Origin: Amycolatopsis alkalitolerans
GTDB lineage: Bacteria; Actinomycetota; Actinomycetes; Mycobacteriales; Pseudonocardiaceae
Direction of reading: 5' to 3'
Length of the DNA stretch: 64,000 nt
Assembly (NCBI RefSeq): GCF_006152065.1
Contig: NZ_VDFW01000004.1
Location: forward strand, 186,001 to 250,000
Shown here: positions 54,482 through 63,435 of the stretch, piece by piece
How positions within the stretch are numbered: the stretch's first letter is position 1
How the letters are laid out: the number at the start of each line of letters is the position of its first letter
Notes under the pieces: generated by a model
Told to the model about the DNA's origin: nothing
The model's database searches: none
Seen by the model: only the letters and a program-made list of their open reading frames with translations
Program-made: the position numbers and the translations under genes

Positions 54482-56196
54482 GCGGCGTCGAGCGTGGGCG
54501 GTACGTCGAGCTTTTCGGGCCGACGGTCGGCGACCGAGTGCGGCTCGCCGACACCGACCTGCTCATCGAGGTCACCGAGGACCGCAGCATGGGCCCCGGC
54601 GCCGGGGACGAGGTGATGTTCGGCGGCGGCAAGGTCATCCGCGAGTCGATGGGCCAGGGCATGGCCACCCGCGCGGAGGGCGCCCCGGACCTGGTGATCA
54701 CCGGCGCGGTGATCCTCGACCACTGGGGTGTCGTCAAGGCCGACGTGGGCATCCGCGACGGCCGGATCGCCGGGATCGGCAAGGCGGGCAACCCCGACAC
54801 GATGGACGGGGTGGACCCGGCGCTCGTCATCGGGCCGTCGACGGAAGTGCTGGCGGGCAACGGAAAGATCCTCACCGCGGGCGGGATCGACTGCCATGTC
54901 CATTTCATCTGTCCACAGCTTGTGGACACCGCGCTCGCGGCCGGGCTGACCACGCTCGTCGGCGGTGGTACGGGGCCGGTGGAGGGCAGCAAGGCCACCA
55001 CCGTCACGCCCGGCGCGTGGAACCTGGGCCGGATGCTGCGCTCGATGGACGGTATGCCGGTCAACGTCATGTTGCTGGGAAAGGGAAACACCGTCCGGCA
55101 TGAGGCGTTGCGTGAGCAGTTGGAGGCCGGTGCGGGCGGGCTCAAACTGCACGAGGACTGGGGTTCGACCCCGGCGGCGATCGACGCCGCGCTGGCCGTG
55201 GCCGGCGAGTACGGCGCGCAGGTGGCCATCCACACGGACACGCTGAACGAGGCTGGGTTCATCGAGTCCACTGTGGACGCCATCGCCGGGCGGTCGATCA
55301 ACGCCTACCACACCGAGGGCGCCGGTGGTGGGCACGCGCCGGACATCATCAAGGTCGTGTCGTTGTCCAACGTCCTACCTTCCTCGACGAACCCGACCAG
55401 GCCGCATACGGTCAACACGCTCGAAGAGCATCTCGACATGCTGATGGTGTGCCACCATCTCAACCCGTCGGTGCCGGAGGATCTCGCGTTCGCGGAAAGC
55501 CGGATCCGGCCCACGACGATGGCGGCCGAGGACGTGCTGCACGATCTGGGTGCGATCTCGATGATCAGTTCGGACTCGCAGGCGATGGGCCGGATCGGTG
55601 AGGTGATCATCCGGACCTGGCAGACCGCGCACGCGATGAAGCGCCGCCGCGGTTCGCTGCCCGGTGACGGGGCGGCGGACAACCTGCGTGCCCGCCGGTA
55701 CGTCGCCAAGTACACGATCAACCCGGCGATCGCGCACGGGATGGCGCACGAGATCGGCTCGGTCGAGGTCGGCAAGCTCGCCGACCTTGTGCTGTGGGAG
55801 CCGAAGTTCTTCGGTGTGAAACCGCATGTCGTGCTCAAGGGCGGGTTCGGCGCGTGGGCGGCGATGGGCGACGCGAACGCGTCGATCCCGACCCCGCAGC
55901 CGGTGCTCGCGCGCCCGATGTTCGGCGCGCAGACGCCCGTCGCGGCGGAGACCAGCCTGCACTTCGTCACCGAGGCGGCGATCAAGGCCGATCTGGCCGG
56001 CACGTTCGGGCTCCGGCGGCGGCTGGTGGCGATCGAGGACACCCGTGCGGTCGGCAAGGCGGACATGGTGCTCAACGATGCGATGCCCGACGTGCGGGTG
56101 GACCCGGACAGTTTCTCCGTGCACGTCGACGGCGAACTGATCGAGCCGCGGCCGGTGGAAGAACTCCCGATGGCGCAGCGGTACTTTCTTTTCTGA
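54478..56196 (+). CDS. ureC: Urease subunit alpha
   Basis: A 572-residue catalytic subunit that hydrolyses urea to ammonia and carbamate. All nickel-site residues are present at a +6 offset from the Klebsiella enzyme: His140, His142, the carbamylated Lys223 ([11 protein letters not shown]), His252, His278 and Asp366. The mobile-flap Cys325 and catalytic His326 (MVCHHLN) are also intact. The stop overlaps ureF as TGATG. Confidence 0.96.
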   Translation: MSGVERGRYVELFGPTVGDRVRLADTDLLIEVTEDRSMGPGAGDEVMFGGGKVIRESMGQGMATRAEGAPDLVITGAVILDHWGVVKADVGIRDGRIAGIGKAGNPDTMDGVDPALVIGPSTEVLAGNGKILTAGGIDCHVHFICPQLVDTALAAGLTTLVGGGTGPVEGSKATTVTPGAWNLGRMLRSMDGMPVNVMLLGKGNTVRHEALREQLEAGAGGLKLHEDWGSTPAAIDAALAVAGEYGAQVAIHTDTLNEAGFIESTVDAIAGRSINAYHTEGAGGGHAPDIIKVVSLSNVLPSSTNPTRPHTVNTLEEHLDMLMVCHHLNPSVPEDLAFAESRIRPTTMAAEDVLHDLGAISMISSDSQAMGRIGEVIIRTWQTAHAMKRRRGSLPGDGAADNLRARRYVAKYTINPAIAHGMAHEIGSVEVGKLADLVLWEPKFFGVKPHVVLKGGFGAWAAMGDANASIPTPQPVLARPMFGAQTPVAAETSLHFVTEAAIKADLAGTFGLRRRLVAIEDTRAVGKADMVLNDAMPDVRVDPDSFSVHVDGELIEPRPVEELPMAQRYFLF

Positions 56197-56876
56197 TGGA
56201 CGTCACCGCACTGCTGCTGGCCGACTCCCGCTTCCCCGGCGGCGGGCATGTCCACTCGGGCGGCCTCGAGGAGGTCGTCGCGCGCGGGCTCGTGACCGCC
56301 GAGGAGGAGCTGCCCGCGTTCCTGCACGGTCGCTTGTGGACCGTGGGGCTGGTGGGCGCCGCGTTCGCCGCCGCCGCGGCACACGCGGCCCGCCGCCGCG
56401 TCCATAGTGGACACTGGGTGCGGCTCGACGCGGAGTTCGACGCGCGCACGCCTTCGCTCGCGCAGCGCGAGGCTTCGCGCGCGCAGGGGCGGGGCACCGC
56501 ACGGGCGGGGCGGATCGCCTGGCCCGCGGTCGGGGAGTTGCTCGCCGTGACGCCGCGGCCGCACCATCCGATCATCACCGGGGCGCTCGTGGGGGCCGGT
56601 GGCGGCCTGCCGCGCGAGGCGGCGCTGGCCGTCGCGTACCTGTCGGTCTCCGGTCCGGCGAGCGCGGCGGTGCGGCTGCTCGGGTTCGACCCGTTGCGGG
56701 TCAACGCGATCGTGGCACGATCGGCGCCGGCGCTGGAAGCCGTCGCCGACGAAGCCGCCGCCACCGCGGGCGCCGAACCCGCGGAGCTGCCCGCGTCCAG
56801 CGCCCCGGCGCTGGATCTGCTCGCCGAAGCGCATCTTCGGCATCACAAGGAAGAGGTGCGTCTCTTTGCCAGCTGA
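56196..56876 (+). CDS. ureF: Urease accessory protein UreF
   Basis: A 226-residue helical accessory protein, with [26 protein letters not shown] typical of UreF, and a stretch [16 protein letters not shown]. It acts with UreD and UreG in the nickel-insertion complex on the apo-urease. Overlaps ureC by one base and ureG by 11. Confidence 0.9.
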   Translation: MDVTALLLADSRFPGGGHVHSGGLEEVVARGLVTAEEELPAFLHGRLWTVGLVGAAFAAAAAHAARRRVHSGHWVRLDAEFDARTPSLAQREASRAQGRGTARAGRIAWPAVGELLAVTPRPHHPIITGALVGAGGGLPREAALAVAYLSVSGPASAAVRLLGFDPLRVNAIVARSAPALEAVADEAAATAGAEPAELPASSAPALDLLAEAHLRHHKEEVRLFAS

Positions 56877-57555
56877 GCACGGGCATGGTCATTTCCACGC
56901 CGTGAACTTCGATCCCACGGTCGCCGAACCCGATCACCACGAGGCCGCGCCGAAGCACGGCCGCGCGTTCCGGATCGGCATCGGCGGTCCGGTCGGCAGC
57001 GGGAAGACCGCACTGGTCGCCGCGCTGTGCCGGGCACTGGGCGACGAGTTGAACCTCGCCGTGGTCACCAACGACATCTACACGACCGAGGACGCGGACT
57101 TCCTGCGCCATGCGGGCGTGCTCGACGTCGAGCGCATCGAGGCCGTGCAGACCGGTGCGTGCCCGCACACCGCGATCCGCGACGACATCACCGCGAACCT
57201 CGACGCCGTCGAGCGACTCGAAGAGCGCTTTCCCGGCCTCGAGCTGGTGATCATCGAAAGCGGCGGTGACAACCTGACGGCGGTGTTCAGCCGCGGTCTC
57301 GCGGACAGCCAGGTGTTCGTGGTGGACGTCGCGGGCGGGGACAAGGTGCCGCGTAAGGGCGGTCCCGGAGTCACGACCGCGGATCTGCTGGTGATCAACA
57401 AGATCGATATCGCCCATCTCGTCGGCGCGGACCTGGACGTGATGACCTCCGACGCGCACCGGATGCGCGGTGCGCTGCCGGTCATCACCCAGTCCCTTGT
57501 GGACACTCCGGACGCGCCCGAGGTCGTCGACTGGGTTCGTAAGCAGCTGGGATGA
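56866..57555 (+). CDS. ureG: Urease accessory GTPase UreG
   Basis: A 229-residue SIMIBI GTPase: P-loop [51 protein letters not shown] (the CPH metal motif), and [13 protein letters not shown]. The N-terminus is His-rich ([11 protein letters not shown]), suited to nickel binding. TTG at 56866 is the likely start, since it keeps the His-rich part; GTG at 56902 is the alternative. Confidence 0.93.
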   Translation: MPAEHGHGHFHAVNFDPTVAEPDHHEAAPKHGRAFRIGIGGPVGSGKTALVAALCRALGDELNLAVVTNDIYTTEDADFLRHAGVLDVERIEAVQTGACPHTAIRDDITANLDAVERLEERFPGLELVIIESGGDNLTAVFSRGLADSQVFVVDVAGGDKVPRKGGPGVTTADLLVINKIDIAHLVGADLDVMTSDAHRMRGALPVITQSLVDTPDAPEVVDWVRKQLG

Positions 57556-58274
57556 GGGCCGACGCCCGGCTGGTGGCCGAGTACCGCGACGGGCGCACCG
57601 TGCTGCCGGAGCTGAAATCGATGTCGCCGCTCATGCTGATCCCGAAACGCACCAGCGGCGACGCGATCGTGCACCTGGTCAACTCCGCGAGCTCGCCGCT
57701 CGGCGGGGATGAGCTGCGGTTGTCGGTGCGGGTCGGGCCCGGGGCGCGGCTGCGCCTGTCGGGGGTCGCGGCGACGCTCGCGCTGCCGGGGCAGGGCGGC
57801 GGCAGGAGCCGGTTCACGGTGCGCGTGGAGGTCGAGCGGGGCGGGGTGCTCGAGTACCTGCCGGAGCCCACGGTCGTGACCTCGCGGGCCCGGCACACCG
57901 CGGAACTGTTCGCGACGCTGGAGGACGGGGCGAAGCTGCACACGCGGGAGGTCCTCGTCCTCGGCCGCGAGGGCGAACGGGCCGGTCTGCTGCGAAGCAC
58001 TCAGCGGATCGAACGTGCCGGGCTGCCGGTCCTTCACCAGACGTTGGACGTTGGATCTCTGGACAGCCTGGCGCATCTCGCGGGATGGCGGGTGCTGGCA
58101 ACGGAGTTGCTGGTCGGCGGCGAGGAGGCGACCAAGCCTGCCGGCGGTGAATGGTGGTCGTTGACCCCGCTCGCGGCCGGCGGTGTGCTCATCACGGCGC
58201 TGGCACTCGACGCGGTGACGGCGGGGCGGGATCTTGATCGAGCCAGAGCGGCGCTGGGCAAAGCGTCGTGGTAG
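57552..58274 (+). CDS. ureD: Urease accessory protein UreD (UreH)
   Basis: A 240-residue Ure[41 protein letters not shown], and [16 protein letters not shown]. It is the scaffold for UreF-UreG on apo-urease. ATG overlaps the ureG stop. No nickel transporter gene follows. Confidence 0.9.
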   Translation: MRADARLVAEYRDGRTVLPELKSMSPLMLIPKRTSGDAIVHLVNSASSPLGGDELRLSVRVGPGARLRLSGVAATLALPGQGGGRSRFTVRVEVERGGVLEYLPEPTVVTSRARHTAELFATLEDGAKLHTREVLVLGREGERAGLLRSTQRIERAGLPVLHQTLDVGSLDSLAHLAGWRVLATELLVGGEEATKPAGGEWWSLTPLAAGGVLITALALDAVTAGRDLDRARAALGKASW

Positions 58275-58369
58275 GCGTCACCGTTCGGCGGGTTCCGCCC
58301 GGAGGTCGCAGGCCCTAACGTCATCCTTCATCCACTTGTCTCACGCACGCGCGGGCGCGGAGGTTCCAG

Positions 58370-59041
58370 ATGCCGGAGGTCGGTGACATCGACGACGCGG
58401 CGGTACGTCTGCCGGGGATGCGGGTCGCCTACGAGGGGGACTCGCTGGACGAGAACGATCTGGCGGATACCTGGACGGAACAGCTGCAGAGCTGGCTGAA
58501 CCGGGCCGTCGCCGCGGGTGTCGCCGAACCGAACGCGATGGTACTGGCCACCGCGGACGCCGAAGGGCGCCCGTCCTCGCGAACGGTGCTGTGCAAGGGG
58601 CTGGACGAACGCGGGGTGGTGTTCTACACGAACTACACCTCGTCGAAGAGCCACGATCTGACCGTGACGCGGTACGCGTCGGTGACCTTCCCGTGGTACG
58701 CGCTGCACCGGCAGGTGACCGTGCGGGGTGAGGTCGAGAAGGTGGACATCAAGGAGACGGCCGCGTACTGGGCCTCGCGGCCGCGTGGTTCGCAGCTGGG
58801 TGCGTGGGCTTCGCCGCAGTCGCAGGTGGTCCGCAGCAGGCGCGAGCTGGACAACGCGCTGAACTCGATCGAGCGCCGGTTCGCCGACGTCGAGGAGATC
58901 CCGTTCCCGCCGCACTGGGGCGGCTGGCGGATCAAGCCGGACACGGTGGAGTTCTGGCAGGGGCAGGAGAACCGCCTGCACGACAGGCTGCGCTACGTCC
59001 GCACCCACGACGGCTGGATCGTGCAGCGGGTGGCGCCCTAG
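58370..59041 (+). CDS. pdxH: Pyridoxamine/pyridoxine 5'-phosphate oxidase PdxH
   Basis: A 223-residue FMN enzyme of vitamin B6 synthesis and salvage: MVLATADAEGRPSSRTVLCKGLDERGVVFYTNY, FPWYALHRQVTVRGEVEK, and the C-terminal WGGWRIKPDTVEFWQGQENRLHDR. A TAACGT hexamer at 58316-58321 is a probable -10. ATG at 58370 follows GGAGG. Confidence 0.95.
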   Translation: MPEVGDIDDAAVRLPGMRVAYEGDSLDENDLADTWTEQLQSWLNRAVAAGVAEPNAMVLATADAEGRPSSRTVLCKGLDERGVVFYTNYTSSKSHDLTVTRYASVTFPWYALHRQVTVRGEVEKVDIKETAAYWASRPRGSQLGAWASPQSQVVRSRRELDNALNSIERRFADVEEIPFPPHWGGWRIKPDTVEFWQGQENRLHDRLRYVRTHDGWIVQRVAP

Positions 59042-59110
59042 GTTGGCGGGCTCCACACCAACCAGTACGAGGCGGTACCGCGCGTGGTGTTGGATCGGTA
59101 CCACCTTTGT

Positions 59111-59380
59111 ATGGCGACCAACTTGCGGCTGGGTGGCGAGGCGGAGGCAGCCTTGCGGGCTGAGGCCGAGCGCACCGGGCGTTCGCAGCAGCATATCCTG
59201 CGTGAAGCAGTCGGGAAGTACCTCGGGCTGATCCCGAGCCAGGCTGACCATGTCGATCCATTGATCGCCCGTGGCAAGGTCGCGCCACCGCGTGTCCCGT
59301 TCCGCGATGTACGGCCGCGGCTACACCTGGAGCAGGGTGAGAGCAGCCTGGACTTGCTCGATCGCGACGACCGCACCTGA
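59111..59380 (+). CDS. Ribbon-helix-helix antitoxin
   Basis: An 89-residue protein with an N-terminal RHH domain (MATNLRLGGEAEAALRAEAE then RTGRSQQHILREAVGKYLGL) and a C-terminal acidic tail (SSLDLLDRDDRT) to cover the toxin. TACCAC ends 6 bases before the ATG (leaderless type). Two GGTACC copies (at about 59074-59079 and 59097-59102) upstream may be part of the autoregulatory site. It overlaps the PIN gene by one base (TGATG). Confidence 0.83.
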   Translation: MATNLRLGGEAEAALRAEAERTGRSQQHILREAVGKYLGLIPSQADHVDPLIARGKVAPPRVPFRDVRPRLHLEQGESSLDLLDRDDRT

Positions 59381-59790
59381 TGCGCGTCTACCTCGACAGC
59401 AGCGCATTGCTCAAGCGGGTCATCGATGAGCCGGAGTCCGAGTACCTGAGGGTCGCGCTGCGCGACCACGTCGACCAGCACGCGGCCCTGGTGTCGTCTC
59501 GGTTGGCGTCGATCGAGGTGAGCCGGGCCATCCGCGCGCGGTTCGCCACCGGTTACGCCGCTGCGGCGGACTTCGTTGACGACGCCATGTCCGGCGTCGC
59601 CGAGTACTCGGTCGGCGACGAGGTCGTCAGTCTCAGCCAACGCCTGAACCCGAACCGTTTCCGCTCACTCGACGTGATCCATGTCGCGTCCGCCATGTTG
59701 CTCGATGCGGACCTGGTGATCACCTATGACGATCGGATGGCCGACGCAGGAGAACAGAACGGACTGCGCTGTGCCGCGCCCGGTCGATAA
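59380..59790 (+). CDS. VapC-type PIN-domain ribonuclease toxin
   Basis: A 136-residue PIN-domain toxin with the four acidic positions in YLDSSALLKRV (Asp6), LASIEVSRAIR (Glu46), SLDVIHVASA and ITYDDRMADA. It would cleave RNA when free of its RHH partner. The family target RNA is unknown. The pair forms a compact two-gene module between pdxH and an MFS gene. Confidence 0.88.
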   Translation: MRVYLDSSALLKRVIDEPESEYLRVALRDHVDQHAALVSSRLASIEVSRAIRARFATGYAAAADFVDDAMSGVAEYSVGDEVVSLSQRLNPNRFRSLDVIHVASAMLLDADLVITYDDRMADAGEQNGLRCAAPGR

Positions 59791-59881
59791 TGGCGCCGCA
59801 CTGCCTCCTTCTCGCTGAGCCCTCCCACTCCACGGAAAATCACATCGGCTCAACTCCTTAGCTCCGCTAACCTGGTGTTTT

Positions 59882-61162
59882 GTGAGTGTCGAGGCGGGGG
59901 CCGGGAGTAAGCGCAGGCGGTTCGGGAACATCGTCATCGACACGAAGCCGCTGCAGGTACCGGCCTTCCGGCGGCTCTGGATCGGCACCGCGGTCACCGC
60001 CATCGGCAGCCAGTTGACCACCGTCGCCGTGCCGAAGCAGGTCTTCGACCTCACCGGCTCCTCGGGCTGGGTCGGTCTCACCGGCGCCGTGGCGCTCGTG
60101 CCGCTGCTCGTGTTCGGCCTGTGGGGCGGCGCGATCGCCGACACCGTCGACCGCCGGAAGCTGCTGCTGTTCGGCAACGCCGGTATCGCCGTCATCTCCG
60201 CGCTCTTGTGGCTCCAGGCCTGGCTGAACATCGGCTCCGTCTGGCTGGTGCTCGCGCTTCTCGCCCTCAACCAGGCGTTCTTCGCGATCAACATGCCGAC
60301 CCGGAGCGCGATCGTGGCCCGACTGGTCGCGCCGGAGTTGCTACCGGCCGCGACCGCGCTGTCCGGCACGATGAACATGTTCGGCACGATCTTCGGCCCG
60401 ATGGCGGCCGGTGCCCTGATGCCGGTGCTGGGCCTGCCGACGCTCTACCTCCTCGACACGATCGCGCTGGTGCTCACGCTGTACACGGTGTGGCGCCTGC
60501 CCGCGCTCCCGCCGCTGTCCGGCCAGGTGCGCCGCGCCGGGTTGCGGGACGTGATCGACGGCTTCCGCTACATGGGCACCCAGAAGGTGCTGCTCGCGAG
60601 CTTCGTCGTGGACATCATCGCGATGGTCGCCGGGATGCCGCGGGCGCTGTTCCCCGAGATGGCCGAGCGGACCTTCGGCGACCCGGCGGGCGGCGGGCTC
60701 GCGCTGGGCTGGCTGTACGCCGCGATCCCGATCGGCTCGGTGCTGATCGGGCTGCTGTCGGGCTGGCTCGGCCGGGTCCGCCGCCAGGGCGTCGCGGTCG
60801 TGGTCGCGATCTGCGCGTGGGGCGCGGCGATCGCCGGCTTCGGGCTGGCGCACGCGCTGTGGCTCGCGATCGCCTTCCTAGTCATCGGCGGGGCGGCCGA
60901 CATGGTCAGCGCCATCTACCGCCAGTCCATCCTGCAGGCCGCCGCGACCGATGAGATGCGTGGCCGCATGCAGGGCGCCTTCACGGTCGTCGTCGCGGGT
61001 GGGCCGCGGATCGCGGACGTCACGCATGGCTGGGCCGGGGCCGGGCTCGGCACCGCGGCCGCGTCGACAAGCGGCGGACTGCTGGTCATCGTGCTGATCG
61101 CGGTCGCCATCGCGCTGCTGCCCGCGTTCTGGCGGTACCGGGCCGGCGCGGTGGTCGAATAG
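59882..61162 (+). CDS. MFS exporter (EntS/DHA3-like)
   Basis: A 426-residue transporter with about 12 helices: LQVPAFRRLWIGTAVTAIGS, the loop GGAIADTVDRRK, LNQAFFAINMPTRSAIVARL, and EMRGRMQGAFTVVVAGGPRI. This is the EntS/DHA3 group used for siderophore or drug export. GTG at 59882 is 7 bases after TAACCT (59869-59874). Confidence 0.88.
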   Translation: MSVEAGAGSKRRRFGNIVIDTKPLQVPAFRRLWIGTAVTAIGSQLTTVAVPKQVFDLTGSSGWVGLTGAVALVPLLVFGLWGGAIADTVDRRKLLLFGNAGIAVISALLWLQAWLNIGSVWLVLALLALNQAFFAINMPTRSAIVARLVAPELLPAATALSGTMNMFGTIFGPMAAGALMPVLGLPTLYLLDTIALVLTLYTVWRLPALPPLSGQVRRAGLRDVIDGFRYMGTQKVLLASFVVDIIAMVAGMPRALFPEMAERTFGDPAGGGLALGWLYAAIPIGSVLIGLLSGWLGRVRRQGVAVVVAICAWGAAIAGFGLAHALWLAIAFLVIGGAADMVSAIYRQSILQAAATDEMRGRMQGAFTVVVAGGPRIADVTHGWAGAGLGTAAASTSGGLLVIVLIAVAIALLPAFWRYRAGAVVE

Positions 61163-61288
61163 GCGGTTTCACCCGCGCGTGGCCGCCCGATGGGGCACCA
61201 TATCCGGCATGGCTGAATCTCGCGGGACACCGTCCCCTGCGGTGGCGAAAAAGCACGCCACAGCGTGGGCCCACCCCGGTCGGCTGGC

Positions 61289-61642
61289 ATGAGCGGGGCT
61301 TCGCCGTCGTCGCCCAGGCAGCCTCCAGCCGGGATCTCCGTCGACCCCGCTGACCTGGCGCGATACGACTCGCACGCCGGGACACTCTCGGGCGACATCG
61401 TGGGCGCCGCGAAGACGCACCTCGCGGGCAACCTGTCGCTGCCCGGCAACCTGTTCGGCGACCTCGGGCGCGAAAGCGGCCTGCACGATTCGCTCGCGGA
61501 CCATCTCGACCGGATGCACACCCACGTGCACTCCGTGGCGGGCAGCGTGCACGACCTCGGCCAGTCCGTAGCCACCGCGAAGAACGACTACGAGTACGAC
61601 GAGCACGAATTCGGCGAAACGTTCCGCCGGATACTCGGCTGA
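61289..61642 (+). CDS. ESX/WXG100-like small helical protein
   Basis: A 117-residue protein with a Pro/Ser-rich start and two predicted helices: VDPADLARYDSHAGTLSGDI and HDSLADHLDRMHTHVHSVAG with a YxxxD/E-like end (NDYEYDEHEFGETFRRIL). No signal peptide is present. It resembles EspC/WXG100-type type VII secretion cargo found before larger effector genes, though the WXG motif itself is absent. The next gene starts 10 bases on. Confidence 0.6.
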   Translation: MSGASPSSPRQPPAGISVDPADLARYDSHAGTLSGDIVGAAKTHLAGNLSLPGNLFGDLGRESGLHDSLADHLDRMHTHVHSVAGSVHDLGQSVATAKNDYEYDEHEFGETFRRILG

Positions 61643-61652
61643 GGGGGCCCGC

Positions 61653-62723
61653 GTGGCGATCGACCTGGCGCCCTACGAGGCGCCGATCAAGGAGGCGGCG
61701 GACAAGCTCGAAGGGGACACCGGCGCGTCCGACAAGGCGCAGGCGGACCTGCACGCGCTGTCCAAATCCCTGGCCGACTACGGCACGCGGCACCAGACCG
61801 AGGCGGGCAAGCTGCGGGGCAACTGGGTCGGCGACCGCGGTGACCTGTTCGGCGTGAAGGCCAAGGAACATACGCAGGCCCTCGACGACGCGTCGAACTG
61901 GGCGTCGTCGACGGCGCGGACCATCGGTGACGCGACGAGCCTGGTCAAGGACGCGCAGCAGCAGTGCCAGGCGCTGCTCAGGGAATTCGACGCCGACGCC
62001 CGCACGCTCGCGGAAGCGGCCGCGAGCAGCAAGGATCCCGGCGCCGAGATGCAGGCCCGCGCGGTGATCGCGGGTATGTCGGCGAAGTACGCGAAGGAAG
62101 CCGCGGACATCGTCAACGCCGCCAAGGGCCGCTTGCAGGACCTGATGAGCGGCATGAACGCCACCGCGCCCGCGTCGGCTCCGCCGGCCGGCCCGCTCGG
62201 CTCGCGCACGAGCGGCGTCAGCAGCGGCGGTGGCGGAGGCGGCGGTGAGTACAGCGGCGGCGGGAGTGCCCCGTCGAGCGGGCACGCCATGACCTTCCCG
62301 CCCTCGGACCAGTACGGCAGCGGGCCGCAGATCAAGCTCCCCGGCGGCCAGACAGTGAACGCGCCGAACGAGCGGGCCGCGATCGCCGTGCGCGCGGCGC
62401 TGTCCAGGCTCGGGCTGCCCTACGTCTGGGGCGGAACGGATCCGAATCGCGGGATGGACTGCAGCGGGCTGACGCAGTGGGCGTACGGCCAGGCGGGGAT
62501 CAAGATCCCGCGCACGGCCGCGACGCAGACCATCGGGCAGAAGGTCGACATCCACGACATCCAGCCCGGTGACCTGGTCATCTGGAGCGGGCACGTCGCG
62601 ATGTACATCGGCAACGGGCAGATGGTCGAGGAGCCGCACACCGGTGACGTGTGCCATGTCGTCCCGCTGCGCACGAGCAACGCGGGCGAGCCGCTGCTGG
62701 GTGTGTTCAGGCCTTCGGCATGA
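61653..62723 (+). CDS. Helical (WXG100-like) plus NlpC/P60 peptidoglycan hydrolase
   Basis: A 356-residue protein. Residues 1 to about 170 are a helical domain like WXG100/LXG proteins (LRGNWVGDRGDLFGVKAKEH, with the NW-G turn). A Gly/Ser linker (about 185-215) leads to an NlpC/P60 domain (about 240-356): GLPYVWGGTDPNRGMDCSGL with catalytic Cys, and GDLVIWSGHVAMYIGNGQM with His. It lacks a signal peptide, so type VII-type export is plausible. It would cut peptide stems in peptidoglycan. Confidence 0.8.
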   Translation: MAIDLAPYEAPIKEAADKLEGDTGASDKAQADLHALSKSLADYGTRHQTEAGKLRGNWVGDRGDLFGVKAKEHTQALDDASNWASSTARTIGDATSLVKDAQQQCQALLREFDADARTLAEAAASSKDPGAEMQARAVIAGMSAKYAKEAADIVNAAKGRLQDLMSGMNATAPASAPPAGPLGSRTSGVSSGGGGGGGEYSGGGSAPSSGHAMTFPPSDQYGSGPQIKLPGGQTVNAPNERAAIAVRAALSRLGLPYVWGGTDPNRGMDCSGLTQWAYGQAGIKIPRTAATQTIGQKVDIHDIQPGDLVIWSGHVAMYIGNGQMVEEPHTGDVCHVVPLRTSNAGEPLLGVFRPSA

Positions 62724-63016
62724 ACGATTTCGCGGCGATAGTGGGCAAGGCGAGTGCGGACGGGGTGACCGTCGAGGTCGGCATCGGCGGGCGGTTGCGG
62801 TCGGTGAAGCTGAGCCCGCAAGCGATGCGGTACGGCGCGCCGTACCTTGCGGAAACCGTGGTTTCCGTCGCCGCGCATGCGACGGCGAAAGCGAACCAGC
62901 GCTTCGCGCAGCTGCTGGGCCGGGAAGCGGAGCAGGTCGGCGAGAAGCTCGGCCTCGGTTTCGACCCGGAGCTGGCCTCCGACGACGACTTCGAACGCGA
63001 CTGGACCCGAGGATGA
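62720..63016 (+). CDS. YbaB/EbfC-like small protein 1
   Basis: A 98-residue protein with the fold pattern of YbaB: VTVEVGIGGRLRSVKLSPQA then a long helix (LAETVVSVAAHATAKANQRF) and an acidic tail. Such proteins are common beside type VII cargo genes in actinomycetes, perhaps as chaperones. It overlaps its neighbours as ATGA at both ends. Confidence 0.6.
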   Translation: MNDFAAIVGKASADGVTVEVGIGGRLRSVKLSPQAMRYGAPYLAETVVSVAAHATAKANQRFAQLLGREAEQVGEKLGLGFDPELASDDDFERDWTRG

Positions 63017-63432
63017 ACGACAGACGCACGGCGGAACGCCTCGTCGCCGACGCCGACGAGCGGTTGAGGCTGACCGCGGAGCTGCCCGCACGGCTCGCGG
63101 AACTGCGCGGCTGGGCCTACAACGGCGCGGACGACGTTCGCGTGACGGTCGATGTGCACGGCGCGCTGAAGGACTTGAAGCTCGACGAGTCCGCGCTGCG
63201 GCTGGGCGCGGAGGAGCTGGGCGCGCAGATCGTGGAGTTGTCGCACCGGGCCCAGCAGGCCGCGTTGGCCGAAGGGGTGAACGTCCTGGGGGACGCGCTC
63301 GGGGACGCGGCCGCGCTGGACATGATGCGGTCGGCCGGCCTGGCAACGGATCCGGACGCCGAGGTGGTGCCGTACACCCCGGGCGTGGATCCGAACGCGG
63401 GCCGGTGGGAGGTCATCCCGCCGGCCCGGTGA
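63013..63432 (+). CDS. YbaB/EbfC-like small protein 2
   Basis: A 139-residue protein: an N-terminal helix, then DDVRVTVDVHGALKDLKLDE, then a helix IVELSHRAQQAALAEGVNVL, as in YbaB/EbfC. It ends with a Pro-rich tail. Start ATG overlaps the preceding gene. It is the last member of the four-gene cassette and is convergent with the lactonase-like gene. Confidence 0.6.
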   Translation: MNDRRTAERLVADADERLRLTAELPARLAELRGWAYNGADDVRVTVDVHGALKDLKLDESALRLGAEELGAQIVELSHRAQQAALAEGVNVLGDALGDAAALDMMRSAGLATDPDAEVVPYTPGVDPNAGRWEVIPPAR

Positions 63433-63435
63433 CGG

